A stretch of 64,000 nt of DNA from Rhizobium acidisoli. Lineage in GTDB: Bacteria; Pseudomonadota; Alphaproteobacteria; Rhizobiales; Rhizobiaceae. The notes below the pieces were generated by a model. It saw only the letters and a list, made by a program, of their open reading frames with translations. It made no database searches and had not been told where the DNA came from. Below are positions 37,334 to 45,959 of the stretch, in pieces. Within the stretch, counting starts at the first letter, position 1; each line of letters starts with the position of its first letter. The stretch spans positions 1,178,001 through 1,242,000 of the forward strand of contig NZ_CP034998.1 of NCBI RefSeq assembly GCF_002531755.2, given 5' to 3'. The position numbers and the translations under genes were made by a program.

Positions 37334-39091
37334 ATGATAGAGCCCTCGACCGATGGACAGCTTTCCGCCGAACAAGGCGTTTTACTGCCGGTCATGGCGC
37401 CGCGCCTTCAGGCCGATGTTCATCCGGACGGATATGCCGATCTCGCCCTCTGGGGCGCCGGCAGTCTGGGGCGCGTGAGATTTTCTGCTATCGCTGGCCC
37501 TTATACCTATGCGCCGAACCGAATGGTCTCCACACATGGCGGCATATTCGTCGCCCAGTCGCTGCCGGTGATGCTGATCAGCGGCGCACGCCTTCAAGGT
37601 CTATATCCGGCGCGTCGTTGCGCCTGGTGGCATGAGCCGGATGGGGAAGGCGCAAGCGCGAAGGTTACTCGGGCTCCCCATCGGCAGACTGCCGAAATGG
37701 GCTGGGGTGTGCTCGTTGTGGACATTCTCGGTTCCGATTTGCGGATTGCCGTCGGCGCCTCCAGAGGCGAAGCCGAGAAGGCTCTCAGCCTCGCCAGCGA
37801 AGCGATCATTGCCGAAGCCGCCGAATATGTCGCGCGTTGTGATCTCAAGCCCGACGCCGACCCGCTGATGCGCAGCATGGTCAGCCAAGGCGTCCATGCC
37901 GCTCTTTCCAGCATCAGGCGCGACGAAAACGGCGCCTTTGCCGGTCTTGCCGCGGGGCAGGCCTATAGCGCTCCAGCGCGGACTTATTACCGCGATGGCT
38001 ATTGGACGATGCAGCCGCTTTTGACGCTCGCACCGGAGGCGGTGCGCGACGAGATCCGGCTGCTTGCCAAGGGCGTGCAGCCGGATGGAGAAGCCCCGAG
38101 CGGGGTGATCTTGACCGGACCTGCGCAATCCAAGGCGTGGCAGCGCTTTGTCGAAGACAGCAAAGCCAATCCCAAAACCCACAAAAAGGCGGTTCCGGAA
38201 TACCACAACCGTCCGCAAGACTGGTGGAGCGATCACTTCGACAGCCCGCTTTTCTTCATTCTTTTCATCGACGACTATTTCAGCGCAACCAAGGACCTGG
38301 CCGAGGTGCAGGCGCACTGGCCGACGGTCAGGGCAATTGCGGATCGCTATCTCAGCCTGGCCGGTCCTGACAGCGTTCTGCCGCTGAAACCGCGCAACGA
38401 CCGGGACTGGGCCGACAACGTCTATCGCGAGGGCCTGGTCTCCTACGACCTCGGTCTTTTCGTCGGCGCCATGGATGCGGTGGCAAGGCTCGGCGACAGT
38501 CTGGATCCGACGCTTGCCGAACGGGCAGGCAAGGCCGCAGGTCTTGCCCGCCAGGAGATCGAGGCCAAACTCTTCGTCCCGGCAACGGGAGGATATCTCG
38601 ACTATGGAACGCCTGGCGCTTTTGTCGAGGATCATCTGGCTCTCGACAGCCTGACCTTGTCGCGATTCGCAGCCATTTCAAAACAGAAGGCCGTTGGCCT
38701 GCTGAGAGCCTTTGAAAGCCAACTAGAAACGCGCAACAATCACGAACAGCCCTATGGCAGCTGGGGCGTGATGTGCGCCTATCCGCCCTTCAAGCGGCCA
38801 AGCGATCTGCGATCGAAGACGGCCTTTCCCTATCGCTACCACAATGGCTCGGACTGGCCCTATTGGGATGGCGCCTATGCCGAAGAACGCCTTCGCCACG
38901 GACTTGGCGGTGCCCGCTACGCCCTGACGCGCTGGTGGGAAACCTGCCTCGACAACGGCTGGATCGGTGCGGTGGAATATTTCTCCCCGCCTTATGGGCG
39001 CGGCTCCCTGCTGCAGGGCTGGAGTGCCATGCCGGCGGCGGTCGTTTTGAAATATGGGCTTGACGCCGCAAATGCGGAGCCAATCTCATGA
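37334..39091 (+). CDS. (alpha/alpha)6-barrel glycoside hydrolase (MGH1/GH63-like)
   Basis: 585 residues from ATG 37334 (MIEPSTDGQLSAEQGVLLPV); no signal peptide, so cytoplasmic. An N-terminal beta domain precedes a helical barrel with family features: YYRDGYWTMQPLLTLAP, NDRDWADNVYREGLVSYDLG, RYHNGSDWPYWDGAYAEERL and the end region EYFSPPYGRGSLLQGWSA. It resembles MGH1-type/GH63 and amylo-1,6-glucosidase-like enzymes. Together with the following CUT1 transporter it probably hydrolyses an imported oligosaccharide. Substrate unknown. Confidence 0.85.
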   Translation: MIEPSTDGQLSAEQGVLLPVMAPRLQADVHPDGYADLALWGAGSLGRVRFSAIAGPYTYAPNRMVSTHGGIFVAQSLPVMLISGARLQGLYPARRCAWWHEPDGEGASAKVTRAPHRQTAEMGWGVLVVDILGSDLRIAVGASRGEAEKALSLASEAIIAEAAEYVARCDLKPDADPLMRSMVSQGVHAALSSIRRDENGAFAGLAAGQAYSAPARTYYRDGYWTMQPLLTLAPEAVRDEIRLLAKGVQPDGEAPSGVILTGPAQSKAWQRFVEDSKANPKTHKKAVPEYHNRPQDWWSDHFDSPLFFILFIDDYFSATKDLAEVQAHWPTVRAIADRYLSLAGPDSVLPLKPRNDRDWADNVYREGLVSYDLGLFVGAMDAVARLGDSLDPTLAERAGKAAGLARQEIEAKLFVPATGGYLDYGTPGAFVEDHLALDSLTLSRFAAISKQKAVGLLRAFESQLETRNNHEQPYGSWGVMCAYPPFKRPSDLRSKTAFPYRYHNGSDWPYWDGAYAEERLRHGLGGARYALTRWWETCLDNGWIGAVEYFSPPYGRGSLLQGWSAMPAAVVLKYGLDAANAEPIS

Positions 39092-39111
39092 GCATGACGG
39101 CTCGGTCGGTT

Positions 39112-39726
39112 TTACTCGGATCCCTTACCGATCCGCATGGCGAAGGCGACGGAGTCATCCCGTTCGAGTTCGGAAAAGCCAAGATGACGGTAGAAACCTC
39201 TGGCGCGTTCATTGTTCGGATCGACACCGAGATGCACAGCTCCGACCCCGTGATTGCGGAGCGCTTCAAGCTCGGTGCTGATCATCCTGCGCCCCCAGCC
39301 GCCGGCCTGAAGTCCGGGAAGAATGTTGATGTGAAGATGCGCCGGGTAGTCGTCTTGAAGCCACGTCGTTCCGCTGCGCGGATTTTGAATTCGTTCGAGC
39401 ACGTCGGCATCGCGCGGGCGGCTGGGCGTCAGCTCGGCAATCTCTCGGCGGACGAACGGCCACCAGTCTGCTTTCAGGTCTTGGTCGAACCCGCGGGTAT
39501 CGGGCGTCCCGACGACATAGCCGACCGGCCGTTTGCCCTGAACCAGAACAAAGGCAAAGTCTCTGGCAAATTTGAGATAGGGTACCGACCAGATGTAACC
39601 GGGCAGATGCGGGTCGCTGTAAAGCGCGCTGGCATCTTCGCCGCCATTGGCGGTTTTCAGGCAGATGTCGAAAAGAGCGTCGATATCGGCTTCAATCGCC
39701 GGGCGGATGAAGCAGTTGCTGTCCAT
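39112..39726 (-). CDS. GNAT-family acetyltransferase
   Basis: 204 residues from ATG 39726 (MDSNCFIRPAIEADIDALFD). The GNAT fold is visible: HLHINILPGLQAGGWGRRMI (acetyl-CoA loop Q/G-x-x-G-x-G/A) and GVDPNNERARGFYRHLGFSE. The insert-bearing form (GYIWSVPYLKFARDFAFVLV, then GKRPVGYVVGTPDTRGF) resembles acetyltransferases near sugar-metabolism genes. It lies opposite in strand between the glycoside hydrolase and the ABC transporter, so its link is uncertain. Confidence 0.85.
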   Translation of the reverse strand: MDSNCFIRPAIEADIDALFDICLKTANGGEDASALYSDPHLPGYIWSVPYLKFARDFAFVLVQGKRPVGYVVGTPDTRGFDQDLKADWWPFVRREIAELTPSRPRDADVLERIQNPRSGTTWLQDDYPAHLHINILPGLQAGGWGRRMISTELEALRNHGVGAVHLGVDPNNERARGFYRHLGFSELERDDSVAFAMRIGKGSE

Positions 39727-39901
39727 CGTCTTGCCACCTCCTGCGTGGCGCTTTGTCATTCTGGATCGCGAGAGGGGCCGATGCAGTAACGATTACCTCA
39801 GATTCGCCAACCAGGCAAAGCTCTGGGGAAGAAAACGTTCGGCCGGCGCCAGGCGCGAGGCCCGGACGGGGAGTGGAGAATAAACCAATGAGGTGGAGCA
39901 G

Positions 39902-41236
39902 ATGAACAGAACCGTGAAATCGATCAGCATACTGCCGGCATACCGATTGAAAGCAGCTGTCGCGCTCGCCGGCGCGGCGCTTGTGAGTTTCAGCCTTTCC
40001 GCCGCCCGGGCCGACGATCTGGCCGTGTGGGATGACCAGACCTTCGAAGGCCAGAGCGCGGTCATCGAGCAACTGAATAAGGATTTCGAAGCCGCGCATC
40101 CCGGTGTCACGATCAAACGCACCGCGCGCACCTTCGATGACATGAAGCTGACGCTGAAGCTTGCAGTCTCGGCAGGTGATGGCCCCGTCATCACCAAGGT
40201 CAACCAGGGCGCCGGCGACATGGGCGCGATGGTCAAGGAAGGCTTGCTCCTGCCGGTTGACGAATACATCAAAAAATATGGCTGGGATAAGCGGCAGTCG
40301 GATTCCGTGCTGGCCAGAGACCGCTGGGAGGGCGCGAAATTCGGCGTCGGCAAGACCTACGGCATATCAGGTCTCGGCGAGATCGTCGGCCTCTACTACA
40401 ATAAGAAGATCCTCGACGACGCCGGCGTGGCGCTGCCGAAGACCTTCGAGGAACTTTTGGCCGATCTCGACAAGCTGAAGGAAAAAGGCGTTGCGCCCTT
40501 CATGATGGGCTCCGCCAAGCAGCACCTTGCCCTGCATATGATCGGCGCTATCGATCAAGCGCATATCGACGCGGCCAATCGCGCCGAGCTTGACGACCTG
40601 ATTTACGGCAAGGGCGGTTCCTGGAACACCAAAGGCAACATCGAATCGGCCAAACTCGTGCAGAAATGGGCACAGGGCGGCTATTTCTACCCCGGCTTCG
40701 AGGGCATCTCGGGTGATGACGCCGTCCAGCTGTTCATATCAGGGCAGGGCGCATTCCTGATCTCCGGAACCTGGTACTTCGGCGACATGCAAAACAACCC
40801 GGATATCGGCTTCATGGCCATTCCGGCTCCGAAGGGCGTCGCCAAACCCATGAGCGTCGGCGGCGTCGATCTTGCCTGGGCGATAACCAGCCTTGCCAAA
40901 GACAAGGCGAAGCAGGACCTGGCCGGCGAGTACATCGACTATATGGTGTCCGAAAAGGCAGCTGAAAGCTGGGCCGCTGCAGGCTATCTTCCTGCAACAT
41001 CGCTCCCGGCGGATGCCAAGCCCAAGCTCACGCCGCTCCTGACCTCCGGCATCGAGATGTGGAAGACACTCAACGCCAACGATGCGCTCGGCCATTACCC
41101 CGATTGGTCGAGCCCGACGATGCTGAAGACAATCGACGACAACACGCCGCTTCTCCTGTCCGGCAAGATCACGCCCGAAGCCTTTGTCGATGCCATGGAC
41201 AAGGATTATCAGGCCTATTTGAAGGATCAGAAATAA
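39902..41236 (+). CDS. ABC sugar-transporter substrate-binding protein (CUT1)
   Basis: 444-residue periplasmic binding protein of the extracellular solute-binding family 1. Signal peptide up to AARA-DD at about residue 37. Family features: FEAAHPGVTIKRT, AGDGPVITKVNQGAGDMGAM, GEIVGLYYNKKILDDAGVAL and the C-terminal hinge region. ATG 39902 is preceded by GAGGTGGAG. It is followed by a strong hairpin and two permease genes. Ligand unknown, probably an oligosaccharide given the neighbouring hydrolase. Confidence 0.93.
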   Translation: MNRTVKSISILPAYRLKAAVALAGAALVSFSLSAARADDLAVWDDQTFEGQSAVIEQLNKDFEAAHPGVTIKRTARTFDDMKLTLKLAVSAGDGPVITKVNQGAGDMGAMVKEGLLLPVDEYIKKYGWDKRQSDSVLARDRWEGAKFGVGKTYGISGLGEIVGLYYNKKILDDAGVALPKTFEELLADLDKLKEKGVAPFMMGSAKQHLALHMIGAIDQAHIDAANRAELDDLIYGKGGSWNTKGNIESAKLVQKWAQGGYFYPGFEGISGDDAVQLFISGQGAFLISGTWYFGDMQNNPDIGFMAIPAPKGVAKPMSVGGVDLAWAITSLAKDKAKQDLAGEYIDYMVSEKAAESWAAAGYLPATSLPADAKPKLTPLLTSGIEMWKTLNANDALGHYPDWSSPTMLKTIDDNTPLLLSGKITPEAFVDAMDKDYQAYLKDQK

Positions 41237-41243
41237 GGAGTGC

Positions 41244-41287
41244 GGACGCCGGTCACGATCGCTCACTGGGCGGTTCGACCGGCGTCC
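41244..41287 (+). promoter_or_regulatory. Intercistronic hairpin between binding-protein and permease genes
   Basis: An 11-bp perfect inverted repeat, GGACGCCGGTC (41244-41254) and GACCGGCGTCC (41277-41287), with a 22-base loop and no T-run, 7 bases after the binding-protein stop. Such hairpins commonly stabilise the upstream message or attenuate transcription so that binding protein exceeds permeases. Confidence 0.75.
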
Positions 41288-41367
41288 TATCCATCACGTT
41301 AGAATGAGCGCTGCCGGCTGACGGCTTGCGGCGCGATGACCAGAGCTTTGGCTTCATGGAGTACTGG

Positions 41368-42261
41368 ATGAAACGCTCCGCACTGGATGGCTCGCCCCAG
41401 ACCAATTTCATCTATTTATTGCCCGGATTGCTGCTTTATACGGCCTTTGTCTTTGGGCCGATCGTCGCGGCCTTGGGTTTGAGCCTGACCAGCTGGGACG
41501 GCCTGACCATGCCGAGATGGGTTGGCCTCGGCAATTACGCCGATCTCTTTTCCGACAGCCGTTTTTACATTGCCTTGCGCAACAATGCCGAGCTGATGAT
41601 CTTCTACTGCGTCCTGCCGCTGGTGCTCGGCATAACGCTTGCCGCCTGTGTGTGGAATCTGAAGCAACGCGAACAACTCGCCCTCAGGACGTTCCTGTTC
41701 CTGCCCTACATCATGCCGACTGCCGTTCTGGGCATCATCTGGGCATGGCTCTACAATCCTGCATTCGGCCCGTTCAATCAGTTTCTGAGAGCGATAGGAT
41801 TGGGCCGGTTCGCGTTACCTTGGCTCGGAGACTTCAATTTCGTGCTTCCGGCGGTCGGGATCGTTGCGACCTGGTATTTCTTCGGTTTCTGCATGGTGAT
41901 CTTCCTCACTGGAATTCAGCGCATCGACCCGTCGCTCTTCGACGCCGCCAAGGTCGACGGCGCGTCGGCGCGGAAGACCTTTTTCTGGATAACGCTGCCG
42001 CTTCTCCTGCCTGAGATCAGGGTGGTTCTGCTTCTGACGGTTATAGCCTCGATCAAAAGCTTCGACCTGATTTTCACGATGACCCGGGGCGGACCCGCCA
42101 ACGCGACGCTCGTGCCGAATATCTACATGTATCAGCTCGGCTTCGAGCTCAATCGGTTCGGCGCCGCGGCCGCCATCGCCATTGTCGGCGCCTTGCTGAC
42201 ATTCGCAATCAACTATGCAATTCACCGGCTGGTGGGCTCAAGAAGCAAAGGAATGGCTTGA
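41368..42261 (+). CDS. ABC sugar-transporter permease (MalF-type)
   Basis: 297-residue inner-membrane permease with six predicted helices, first IYLLPGLLLYTAFVFGPIV. The EAA-loop is seen in LFDAAKVDGASARKTFFWIT followed by LPLLLPEI. ATG 41368 (MKRSALDGSPQTNF) follows GGAG at 41358-41361; ATG 41356 is an alternative. Its TGA overlaps the ATG of the next permease. Confidence 0.92.
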   Translation: MKRSALDGSPQTNFIYLLPGLLLYTAFVFGPIVAALGLSLTSWDGLTMPRWVGLGNYADLFSDSRFYIALRNNAELMIFYCVLPLVLGITLAACVWNLKQREQLALRTFLFLPYIMPTAVLGIIWAWLYNPAFGPFNQFLRAIGLGRFALPWLGDFNFVLPAVGIVATWYFFGFCMVIFLTGIQRIDPSLFDAAKVDGASARKTFFWITLPLLLPEIRVVLLLTVIASIKSFDLIFTMTRGGPANATLVPNIYMYQLGFELNRFGAAAAIAIVGALLTFAINYAIHRLVGSRSKGMA

Positions 42262-43091
42262 TGGGCCGCTCGTCCAACATCCCCGCCGCGCTCTTCCTTC
42301 GCATTGTGCTCTGGCTTCTCGCTTTCGTAACGATCACCCCGTTCCTGCTGCTGCTGCTGACCTCGATAAAGAGCAAGGCCGACGTGCTTAAGGGCGCATT
42401 CGCCCTTCCGGCCTATCCGCATTTCGAAAATTACCTCGATGCCTGGAATGCCGGGCATTTCAACATCTACTTCTGGAATTCGATCGTCGTCGTCATACCC
42501 GTCGTTGCCGTCAGCGTCTTCCTGGGCCTGCTGACCGGTTTTGCCTTCGCCTACCTGTCATTTCCGCTCCGGCGCACGCTGTTCGCAATCCTGACGCTCG
42601 GCATGATGGTGCCGGCGGAGGCCTTCATCATCCCGCTCTATTATGAAATGCGCTATTTCGGGCTGATCAATACCTATGCGGCGCTCATCGTGCCGCAGAT
42701 CGCGATGTCGATACCGTTCTCGACGATCTTCCTCGCCAGCGCCATGCAGCAATTGCCGGAGGAGGTTCTCGAAGCAGCGGTTCTCGACGGCGCCGGACGC
42801 TTCTATATCCTGCGCAAGATCGTTATCCCGCTGATGATACCGGCAATGTCGACGCTGGCGCTGTTCTTGTTCATCTGGACCTGGAACGAGTTTCTCATTC
42901 CGTTCATCCTTGTGAATGACGACGCCTATCGGACGCTGCCCCTCGGTATGCTGTTTTTCCAGGGGCGTTACACCGTCAACACGCCGGTTCTGACCGCGGG
43001 TGCCGTGATCGTCATTTTCCCGCTCATTCTGACCTATCTGGTTTTCCAGCGGCGGTTTATTGCCGGCTTGACGGCAGGCGCGACGAAATAG
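42261..43091 (+). CDS. ABC sugar-transporter permease (MalG-type)
   Basis: 276-residue permease, six helices, with the EAA loop VLEAAVLDGAGRFYILRKIV followed by IPLMIPAM. ATG 42261 overlaps the preceding stop (TGATG), so translation is coupled. No ATP-binding subunit gene follows; the system probably borrows a shared MsmK/UgpC-type ATPase encoded elsewhere, as known for CUT1 systems. Confidence 0.92.
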   Translation: MGRSSNIPAALFLRIVLWLLAFVTITPFLLLLLTSIKSKADVLKGAFALPAYPHFENYLDAWNAGHFNIYFWNSIVVVIPVVAVSVFLGLLTGFAFAYLSFPLRRTLFAILTLGMMVPAEAFIIPLYYEMRYFGLINTYAALIVPQIAMSIPFSTIFLASAMQQLPEEVLEAAVLDGAGRFYILRKIVIPLMIPAMSTLALFLFIWTWNEFLIPFILVNDDAYRTLPLGMLFFQGRYTVNTPVLTAGAVIVIFPLILTYLVFQRRFIAGLTAGATK

Positions 43092-43110
43092 CGGCGCGCC
43101 GTGCCGGCGG

Positions 43111-44343
43111 CTACGCCCTTCGGCCCCGCTTGTGGCGCACCTCAAGCGCCGCGCAGCCCCAGACCGTGCCGAGCAGCAGATAGACATGGCGCCAGTGGTC
43201 GATATCGATGACGTTGCCGATCGTGGCGTGGCCGAGAACCGAGATCCAGGCAATCATCAAAAAGGGCTGCCACGGCCGGTCGAGCAGCAGGTATCGGAAG
43301 CCGAGCGCGAGCGTCCAGACAAGCATGCCGACATAGCTGACGAAGCCGAGCCAGCCATAGGTGGTGAGTGATTTCAGCCAGATATTGTGCTCGTCCTCGG
43401 GAAACATCGTGCCGAACACCAGCGGGCCGATGCCGAGCGGGCGCTCCATCATCATGGTGAAGCCGATCCGGTGACGCTCGAAGCGGCCGAGATGCTCGCC
43501 GTCATATTGCTGCACCAGCTGCGCGCGCGCCGAAAACAGTTCGGCGACCTTCGGGATCTGCAGCGCCACCAGCAGCGAGGCGACGAGCATGATGATCGCC
43601 GCCAGCGACAGCACCAGCACCCTGAGGCGAAAGGCGCCGCTGCGCTCCTTCAGCAGCATGATGAAGATCAGCAGTCCGACGCCGAGCGCGAACAAACCCC
43701 AGGCGGCGCGGGAAAAGGACAGGAAGATGCCGAGCGCCAGCACCAGCAGGGCGAGAGCCTTGAGCGGCGATCTCTTCAGGTCGCCGACGAGGATGCCATG
43801 GACGAGATAGAGCGACGGCGGTACCAGGAAGGGGCCGAAGACGTTCGGATCCTGGAAGGCGCCCTTGGCGCGGTCATAGAGCGTGAAGATTTCCGCGCCC
43901 GGAAAGGCGTGGAAATAACCGAGTATGCCGAGCGCTGAGGTGGCGACGGCTGCGAAGGTCCAGGCGTTGAAGATCAGCGGCAGCCGCTTGTGACTGTCCT
44001 CGATGATCGCGGCATAGAAGACCGCCGTCAGCGCCAGGAAGGTCGAGACCGCGATATACATCGGCCCGGTTGCCAGATCCTTCATCTGTGTCAGCGACAG
44101 CATGCCGCCGATGTTGAAGGTGAGCAAAAGGGCAAGGAGCGGTGCGACGCTGCGCGAAATCCTGAGGCCCAGGATGAACCAGAGGCCGATCAGCCCCGCC
44201 ATCCAGAGTTCGTAGGGCGCCGGCTCGTCGATCACGAAACCGGAGAGGAAGACGCCGAAGGCGACGAAGGCCGAGCCGATCAGGCGCAGCGTCATCCGCT
44301 GCGGCTGGGCGACACGGGGATATGTCGCCTCGATCGCGCTCAA
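43111..44343 (-). CDS. O-antigen ligase/Wzy-type polysaccharide polymerase
   Basis: 410 residues with about 11 hydrophobic helices, and a large periplasmic loop (GEHLGRFERHRIGFTMMMER, then PLGIGPLVFGTMFPEDEHN) matching the Wzy_C/O-antigen ligase domain that polymerises or transfers lipid-linked oligosaccharides. It overlaps the upstream sugar transferase gene by 4 bases (start ATG 44343, neighbour stop 44340), so both belong to one minus-strand operon of surface polysaccharide genes. Confidence 0.9.
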   Translation of the reverse strand: MSAIEATYPRVAQPQRMTLRLIGSAFVAFGVFLSGFVIDEPAPYELWMAGLIGLWFILGLRISRSVAPLLALLLTFNIGGMLSLTQMKDLATGPMYIAVSTFLALTAVFYAAIIEDSHKRLPLIFNAWTFAAVATSALGILGYFHAFPGAEIFTLYDRAKGAFQDPNVFGPFLVPPSLYLVHGILVGDLKRSPLKALALLVLALGIFLSFSRAAWGLFALGVGLLIFIMLLKERSGAFRLRVLVLSLAAIIMLVASLLVALQIPKVAELFSARAQLVQQYDGEHLGRFERHRIGFTMMMERPLGIGPLVFGTMFPEDEHNIWLKSLTTYGWLGFVSYVGMLVWTLALGFRYLLLDRPWQPFLMIAWISVLGHATIGNVIDIDHWRHVYLLLGTVWGCAALEVRHKRGRRA

Positions 44344-45905
44344 TAGGCATTTTCCGTGTTGAGCAGCCGGATCGGCGTCAGGAACAGGATCTTGAGATCG
44401 AACCAGAGCGACCAGTTCTCGATGTAATAGAGGTCGTAGGCGGTGCGGAACTTGATCTTCTCGTCATTGTCCACTTCGCCGCGCCAGCCGTTGATCTGCG
44501 CCCAGCCGGTGACCCCTGGTTTGACGCGGTGGCGGGCGAAATAACCCTCGACGACATCGCCGAAGGCGCGATCGCGGGCTTGGGCGAGAACGGCATGCGG
44601 GCGCGGCCCGACCAGCGAGAGCTCGCCCCTCAGCACGTTGAAAAGCTGCGGCAATTCGTCGATCGAGGTCTTGCGGATGAAGCGGCCGACGCGGGTGACG
44701 CGCGGATCGCCCTTGGTCACCGCGGCCTTGCCCGTGGGGTCGGACATGTTGGTGTACATCGAGCGGAACTTGAAGACGTTGATGATTTCATTGTTGAAGC
44801 CGTGGCGCTTCTGCATGAAGAAAACCGGGCCTTCGGAGGTCGCCTTGATGGCGATGGCGGTCGCGACCATCAGCGGCCAGAGCAGCGCCAGCGCGATTAC
44901 GGTGAAGAAGATGTCGAAGCCGCGCTTGGCAACGGAATCCCAGTCGCGGATCGGCATCTTGAAAATGTCGAGCATCGGCACCGTGCCGACATGCGAATAG
45001 GCGCGCGGCCGGAAGCGCAGCCGGTTGGCATGCGCGGCAAGGCGGATATCGACCGGCAGAACCCAGAGCTTCTTCAAAAGGTCGTAGATACGCGCCTCGG
45101 CCGAAAGCGGCAGAGCGATGATCAGCATGTCGATGCGCGTCAATCGCACGAATTCGACCAGTTCGGCCACGGTGCCGAGCTTCGGATAACCGGCGACCAT
45201 GATCGGCGAGCGCTTTTCGCCGCGATCGTCGAAGATGCCGCAGATGCGGATGTCATTGTCATCCTGCTGCTCGAGGATGCGGATCAGTTCCTTGGCCGGC
45301 TCGCCGCCGCCGACGATCACGGCGCGGCGCTCCATGATGCCGTTGCGCGCCCAGTTGCGGATGCCGTAGGCGACGAGGAAACGCTCGGCCGCCAGGAACA
45401 GCGCGCCAGCCGCAAACCAGGGCAGATAGGCATCGACGACCATCGCCCATGTGCTGCCGCGAACGAGCGCGAACAGGCCGATAGTCAGGAGGAGCGCGAT
45501 CGTCCAAGACCCTAGGATGCGCGGGATCAGCCGCAGCTTGGCCCGAAGTGCCGGAATGGTGTAGGTGTCGCCAAGCTGCAGGCCGATGACGGTCAGGGCC
45601 GAGGCGATCGCCGCCATGCCGGTTCGCACCAGCGATGAATCGTAGCCGTCGCCGGGCCAAAAATAGTGGGCGATCAGGGCGATCGCGAAGAGCGCCAGGA
45701 ATTCCAGCAGCCGCAACTGCCCGATGATGATCACCGGCGACTTGGTTCCGTCACGGAACTGTTCGGCGATCTGCCGGGCATAGGGGTTGATTTCTGTCGG
45801 GTCGGACGGTTTTTCCTGACCCGCATCGCCGCGCACCTCGATGTCGGAGACCTGCTTGCGCAGTGCTTCCACGTCGAATTGATCGCCTTTTTCCAGCTTG
45901 TTCAT
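44340..45905 (-). CDS. Undecaprenyl-phosphate sugar phosphotransferase (WcaJ/ExoY type)
   Basis: 521 residues from ATG 45905 (MNKLEKGDQFDVEALRKQVS). Four N-terminal helices and a nucleotide-binding-like middle domain (RRAVIVGGGEPAKELIRILE) lead to the bacterial sugar transferase domain: KRGFDIFFTVIALALLWPL, GPVFFMQKRHGF, FKFRSMY, TSIDELPQLFNVLRGELSLV and GPRP, VKPGVTGWAQINGWRG. It starts repeat-unit synthesis by putting glucose or a similar hexose phosphate on the lipid carrier. It resembles UppE of Agrobacterium and the rhizobial glucomannan locus. Confidence 0.93.
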   Translation of the reverse strand: MNKLEKGDQFDVEALRKQVSDIEVRGDAGQEKPSDPTEINPYARQIAEQFRDGTKSPVIIIGQLRLLEFLALFAIALIAHYFWPGDGYDSSLVRTGMAAIASALTVIGLQLGDTYTIPALRAKLRLIPRILGSWTIALLLTIGLFALVRGSTWAMVVDAYLPWFAAGALFLAAERFLVAYGIRNWARNGIMERRAVIVGGGEPAKELIRILEQQDDNDIRICGIFDDRGEKRSPIMVAGYPKLGTVAELVEFVRLTRIDMLIIALPLSAEARIYDLLKKLWVLPVDIRLAAHANRLRFRPRAYSHVGTVPMLDIFKMPIRDWDSVAKRGFDIFFTVIALALLWPLMVATAIAIKATSEGPVFFMQKRHGFNNEIINVFKFRSMYTNMSDPTGKAAVTKGDPRVTRVGRFIRKTSIDELPQLFNVLRGELSLVGPRPHAVLAQARDRAFGDVVEGYFARHRVKPGVTGWAQINGWRGEVDNDEKIKFRTAYDLYYIENWSLWFDLKILFLTPIRLLNTENAY

Positions 45906-45959
45906 GGGGCTTTCGCTCGTTGTCACCAAGCGAATTACCAGAAAGCCCCTAAGAAATAT

